A DNA stretch of 64,000 nucleotides, taken from Triatoma infestans (lineage: Eukaryota; Arthropoda; Insecta; Hemiptera; Reduviidae). The notes under the pieces are model-generated. The model saw nothing but the letters and a program-made list of their open reading frames with translations. It was not told the DNA's origin and made no database searches. Position numbers and translations under genes: made by a program. This document shows positions 59,638-64,000 of the stretch, piece after piece; positions within the stretch are counted from its first letter, which is position 1; the number at the start of each line of letters is the position of its first letter. The DNA lies in NCBI GenBank assembly GCA_011037195.1, contig JAAEAF010006034.1, forward strand, positions 1 through 64,000, given 5' to 3'.

Positions 59638-62600
59638 TTAAGAAACTGCAGTGTTCTGTACGCTACCTTCGTTGTCGCTCAGTAAGTCTGTTACTGGAAA
59701 ATTGAGGTTAGCTCTCACATATTTGGTACATTCAAGCAAGATATGCCGTACGGTTATGGCAACATTGCATTCTGTGCAATAGGTGGTTCTTCCCTTTTAA
59801 AAAGGTGACCATGCGTTAACAATGTGTGCCCAATCCTCAATCTTGCTAACACAACTTCTTCACGACGTATCTTTCGACATGATGTCAACCACTTCTTTGG
59901 TGTGGACTTTATATTTCTCAATTTGTTGGTTAGCGGTAACAACTCCCAGTATCTTATCCATTGAGAAATGATGATTGTTCGAAGATACTGTATCCAGTCA
60001 GTCGGAAGGACTGTTTCATATTTATTGTTCAGCAATGTGGCATCTTTGGCAGCCCTATCAGCGGCTTCATTGTTTGTTATCCCAGTGTGACCAGGCACCC
60101 ACAGGAAAGTAACTACTCTATGACTTTCCATAATGCAGTACAGCAGCGCTGAATGGACTGAATCAATACGTTATTTGCATCTAAATTACATATTGATTCT
60201 AAGGAAGTTTTTGAGTCAGAACAAATAATAAAATATCTCTCGTTACTATTTACTATATACTCTAACGATTTTTTGATAGCAAATAGTTCCGCCGTAAAAA
60301 TACTAAAAACACTATTCAGAGAATATTTGTGTACTTCTCCCTCAATCACGAAAGCTGAACCTACACCATTTATCGTTTTTGATCCGTCCGTGAACACTTG
60401 TTTATATTTTTTGTATCTACTATTGAGTCTTTCTAGGAAAAATGTCTTATAACAGTAATCTGGGGTATCACACTTTTTATACTGTCCAAGCGAAAGGTCT
60501 ATTTTTGGGTAGTTCATTATCCATGGTTCTATATTTCTGGCCATCGGACTTATCGCTGTGGGAATAGAAATGCCATTTTGTAGACATAAATTTGCAAATC
60601 GAATTCCTAGAGGTTTAGTGCCTGAATGAGTGTTATAGAGACTGGCAAATTTTGGTGAGTATACAATTTTATAAGCTAGATGATCTTTATGGGGAAACAG
60701 CCTCGCTGCATAATTGCATAAAAGTATGTTTCTCCTTACACTCAGTGGGGGTTCCCCACTTTCCGCATATAGACTGTCTACTGGACTAGATCTTAGCGCA
60801 CGGTTAACATGCGGATTCCCTCATTGTGTATAGGGTTTATTAACTTGAGTACAGAGGCTCTAGCTGAACTGTAAACGATGCTGCCATAGTCCAACTTTGC
60901 ACGGATAAAGGATTTATAAATATTCATCATACTCTGCCTATCTGTTCCCCAGGTGGTTCCTCTTATTACTTTTAAGGCATTTAATTTCCTAACGCACCTC
61001 TGTTTTAAATCTAGCAGATGGGGGCGCCAACATAGTTTCTGATCAAGCATCAGTCCTAAATATCGTACTTTATCAGAACACGGTAGAATCCTTCCATCAA
61101 GATTTAACTTAATTGCAGGTTGTGCTGCACGTTTTTTATGGAAGTGAATGCACCTACTTTTAGTTAGGGAGAAACACAAACCTTTCTTATCAAACCAATG
61201 TTCCAAATTCTCAATTGTCTTTTGAAGACTCTTTTCCGCGTCTGCGGGGTTGGAAGAAGTACAGAAAGCTACTAGATCATCAGCATATAACATTCTACGA
61301 ACCGATGGTTCCATACAGGATAAAATGCTGTTTATAGCAATAAGGGACAGTGTTGGACTTAAAATGCTTCCTTGAGGAACACCGTTTTCTTGAAGAAAAG
61401 GAGACGACAATGTTTCTTTGATACGTACTCTAAACATTCTTAATTTTAAGAAATTTTGAATGAAGCTTGGAAGATTCCCTCTTAAGTTCCAATTATAAAT
61501 CTGCTTCAGAATACCGTATCTTCAAACCCTGTCAAATGCTCTCTCTGTGTCAAAAAAAACTGCAATTACATGTTTTCTTTTTATGAAAGCATTCTGAATG
61601 ACATTCTTGAGAGTCACTAAGGGGTCCATTATGCTGTGATTATACCTAAAACCAGTTTGGTACTTACTAAGATATTTGTATGATTCCAAGTACCAGACTT
61701 GCCTATTCACCATTCTTTCCAAAGTTTTGCACAAACCACTGGTAAGAGTTACAGGCCGATATGAACAAGAGTCTGATTTGTCTTTTCCTTCCTTTAGAGT
61801 AGGAATAGTAATTGCTGAGCTCCAAGCTTTCGGGAATTGCTTAGAATTCCAGATTTTGTTATAAAATCTAAGCACACAAAATTTATTTACCTTCGTAAGA
61901 TGCTTTAGAAATTGGTAGTGGATATTGTCTGCTCCTGGTGATGTATCTTTGGATTTTGATAAAGATACTTTCAATTCCCATAAATTAAAAGGCATGTTGT
62001 AATTCTTGTTTTCATTATCAGACAAGTCAATAATATTTTCTTCTTCTCTTTTATTGAACAGGAATACCGGTGAGTATCTTTCTGATTTGGAAACACTAGC
62101 AAAGGTTTTAGCTAGAGTTTCGGCTTTCTCCAAGTCACTCGTTTTAATGCAATCATATTCCTTCAAGTCAGCTACCTGGTTATCTGTTCTAACTCCAATG
62201 ATCGCCTTAATTTTCCTCCAAATTTCTGTAGATGGTGTAAATTGTGAGATGCTGGATACAAATTCTCTCCAGGATTTATGCGGCTTTCCTTAATTATCCT
62301 TCTTGCTCTAGATCTTAAAATTTTATATCTAGAAAGATTTTCTTCAGAAGGCTGGTTACAGAATAGCCTGAGGGCTTTTCTCCGTTCCTTAATAGCAATC
62401 CTGCAGTTTTCATTCCACCAAGGGGCGGGTCATTTTCTTAATGAAGCACTAGTTCTGGGTACCGATGTCTCTGCTGCATCAGTGATAACGTTTATGATGT
62501 ATTCTAGTTCTTGATCAATGTCAGAGAACTCCCGATTATGGAAGTTTGCCAGAGAAGCGAACTTATCCCAGTCTGCCCGCTTAATGGACCATCTAGATAC

Positions 62601-63262
62601 TGCAGTTTGATCAATACTGTGTAGCCCATTGTTGATCAGTATGGGAAAATGATCACTCCCAATAAATCTTTGTGGACATTTCAGTCCAAGAATGACATCA
62701 GTGATGGCGACGATAGAGCTAGATCGATGGCGGACAAAGTACTACTATTAAAATGGGTGGAGTCTTGCTTGTTTAAAAATATAATATTTTCTGTTATTAG
62801 TGTGTCCTCGAGGATTCTGCCACGCTGACTCGCATGGTTGGAACCCCAGAGAGGATGGTGTGCATTGAAGTCACCTACAATTATAAAAGACGAAGCCAAT
62901 GCTCGCATAAGCCCAAGCAATTCCGGTTTAGTTATATGATTTGCGGGCGGTAGGTAGACGTTACAAATTGTTACTTTACGAGGGATGTACGTTGTGAGAT
63001 ATATTGCTTGTACATTAGCCATAACAGTGACGACGTTCTCACAGTACAAATTACTTTTGACAAAGGTTGCCACTCCACCACAAGCTCTACTGCCTGAAAG
63101 AAAATCTGCACGGAATAACTGGTATCCCGTTAGTTTTGGGTTGTCTGTATCTCTAAAATTGGTTTCCTGCAGACAAATAACTTTTGGGTCATATTTCTTT
63201 ATTAATAATTTGAGGTCTTCTAAATTTCCATAATAACCACGTATACTCCATTGTAGAATCAT
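59638..63262 (-). pseudogene. I-clade LINE ORF2 (endonuclease-RT-RNase H), copy 2, broken
   Basis: ATG at 63260-63262 opens an APE-type endonuclease: ILQWSIRGYYGN (the family usually has N where S stands), ICLQETNFRD, IIVGDFNAHHPLWGS, then, after a frameshift near 62700, FIGSDHFPI. A TAA-type break near 62435 and another frameshift near 62290 follow. The RT region then reads open from about 62290: KSKDTSPGADNIHYQFL, CSYRPVTLTSGLCKTLERM, YQTGFRYNHS, VFFDTERAFDRV, an in-frame TGA at 61522-61524 (copy 1 has TGG there), VPQGSILSPTL and LYADDLVAF. A 1-base deletion near 60800 (CACCGG to CACGG) breaks the frame again. The RNase H part (60544-60113, then 60131-59754) shares two frameshifts with copy 1. 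Stop at 59638-59640. Not functional. Confidence 0.92.
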
Positions 63263-63339
63263 TTTTAATAAATATATATAATTTTTTTTTAATTATATTA
63301 AATTATATAAATATCTAAAATATGTACATATTGGTAGAC

Positions 63340-64000
63340 TTATTTCTTCCCTCGTCCTTTCTTTCTAAGGTCATAAACCATTTTCCTAAGAGTTTCTGCG
63401 TCCATACTCTCCATATCCTTGTCCTCAACACTTACCAAAGAGTAATTAGATGACGTATTGCTTCTTAATTCCCTCTTGTTTTCTGCTTTATATTGGACAT
63501 TTCTATTCGCCTGAATTTTTCTAGGAGGAGATGCAATAGAGTTATTTGCTTTGGACGGGGAAGCTGGCGTTTGGGGACGTTTTTGTCTTGGAGGAGCTAA
63601 TTCACATCTTCATGTGAAACCACCTTCATTTTTTTTACTGTAAGTTCACTCGGGTTTTTGGTTTCTTCCATCTTCGTACTTTCTGGTTCAAGTTTCTTTA
63701 GAACTTTTTCGTAATTTTCTTCTAGTTTGCAAATACTCTTTGCTAGAGTTTCAACAACTGCTGTTAGACGTGTTACTAACTCTTCTAAGTTTTTTCTCTC
63801 TGTCACTTTTTCAGCAACACATTCTGCATATGTAACAGCTCTAACATTCTCAGCTTTTACCTTTTTTAATGCCTCGTTATAGCTTACACATTCTTTTACC
63901 TTTATTTCTTGGATTCTTTTCTCTTTTCTAAAGTTCCCGCAGTCAGCCGAAACCGAAGAGTGCGGACCATTGCAGTTGATGCAGACTGGAGCAGTCGGAC
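63340..64000 (-). pseudogene. I-clade LINE ORF1 (Gag-like), C-terminal part, frameshifted
   Basis: The frame is open to the window edge. It shows the third zinc knuckle CINCNGPHSSVSADC (CX2CX3HX6C, the form usual for the last knuckle of I/Jockey ORF1), then a lysine/glutamate-rich stretch with a heptad-like run (LEELVTRLTAVVETLAKSI) that may be a coiled coil. It stops at 63597-63599, but the next frame continues at once as PPRQKRPQTPASPSK, RELRSNTSSNYSLVS and ETLRKMVYDLRKKGRGKK to a TAA at 63340-63342. A single frameshift near 63600 therefore separates two parts of one ORF1. Role: binds element RNA. Start lies outside the window. Confidence 0.85.

Larger units (their letters stand above)
56034..61589. 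repeat. Tandem duplication, copy 2
   Basis: Begins at AAATTGAAATAAGTATAATG and matches copy 1 at an offset of 5,557, falling to 5,556 after a 1-base deletion near 60800. It ends where the LINE continues past the copy 1 breakpoint (TATGAAAGCATTC at 61583-61594). Confidence 0.97.
59177..64000 (-). mobile_element. I-clade LINE, long copy, running off the window edge
   Basis: Order on the minus strand: ORF1 C-terminus (to 63340), a 77-bp AT-rich gap, ORF2 endonuclease, RT, RNase H, cysteine motif, 3' UTR with short tandem repeats near 59187-59275. The beginning of ORF1 and the 5' UTR lie beyond position 64000. Confidence 0.92.

Overview
This is AT-rich, non-coding animal DNA. I find no host protein-coding gene I can defend. 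Almost every recognisable piece is a transposable element or an interspersed repeat. The mix (Ty3/gypsy LTR element, I-clade LINE with RNase H, Jockey-type and RTE-like LINEs, mariner, a TIR element carrying a MADF-like fragment) points to an arthropod, most likely an insect, because Jockey-type LINEs are essentially an arthropod lineage. The species cannot be named from the sequence.

Layout. 1-12 kb: unassigned AT-rich DNA with copies of three dispersed repeat families that I call Rep-A, Rep-B and Rep-C, a 3 x 67-bp array, a 2 x 76-bp array and a large inverted duplication. 12.3-21.1 kb: a complete Ty3/gypsy element on the minus strand with a 4-bp target duplication, a polypurine tract, both LTRs, a broken gag and a pol interrupted by one stop codon. 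21-26 kb: tRNA-like SINE heads and a degenerate RTE-like LINE whose reverse transcriptase core is duplicated in tandem. 26-34 kb: a foldback element, Rep-B copies, a 5'-truncated Jockey LINE with a 12-bp target duplication and an RNase H relic. 34-48 kb: a mariner inserted into a Rep-B copy, a TIR element with a MADF-like fragment, and further Rep-B and Rep-C copies. 50.5-61.6 kb: two head-to-tail copies of a 5.56-kb segment whose right part is the 3' half of an I-clade LINE. The second copy continues into the rest of that LINE (RT, endonuclease, ORF1) and runs off the window edge.

The elements do not form a pathway. They form a layered record of insertion. Rep-B is oldest: Jockey and mariner copies sit inside it with exact target duplications. 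The two LINE copies share some frameshifts and differ in others, so the order of mutation and duplication can be read. The most unusual signals are (i) the 5.56-kb tandem duplication, nearly identical for about 4.5 kb and then abruptly diverged, (ii) a dispersed family carrying a hammerhead-ribozyme-like core, and (iii) the abundant Rep-B family, which has no coding capacity and no obvious class. I see no sign of a new multi-gene system. Open frames longer than those described are shadows of transposons or chance frames, many without an ATG start.
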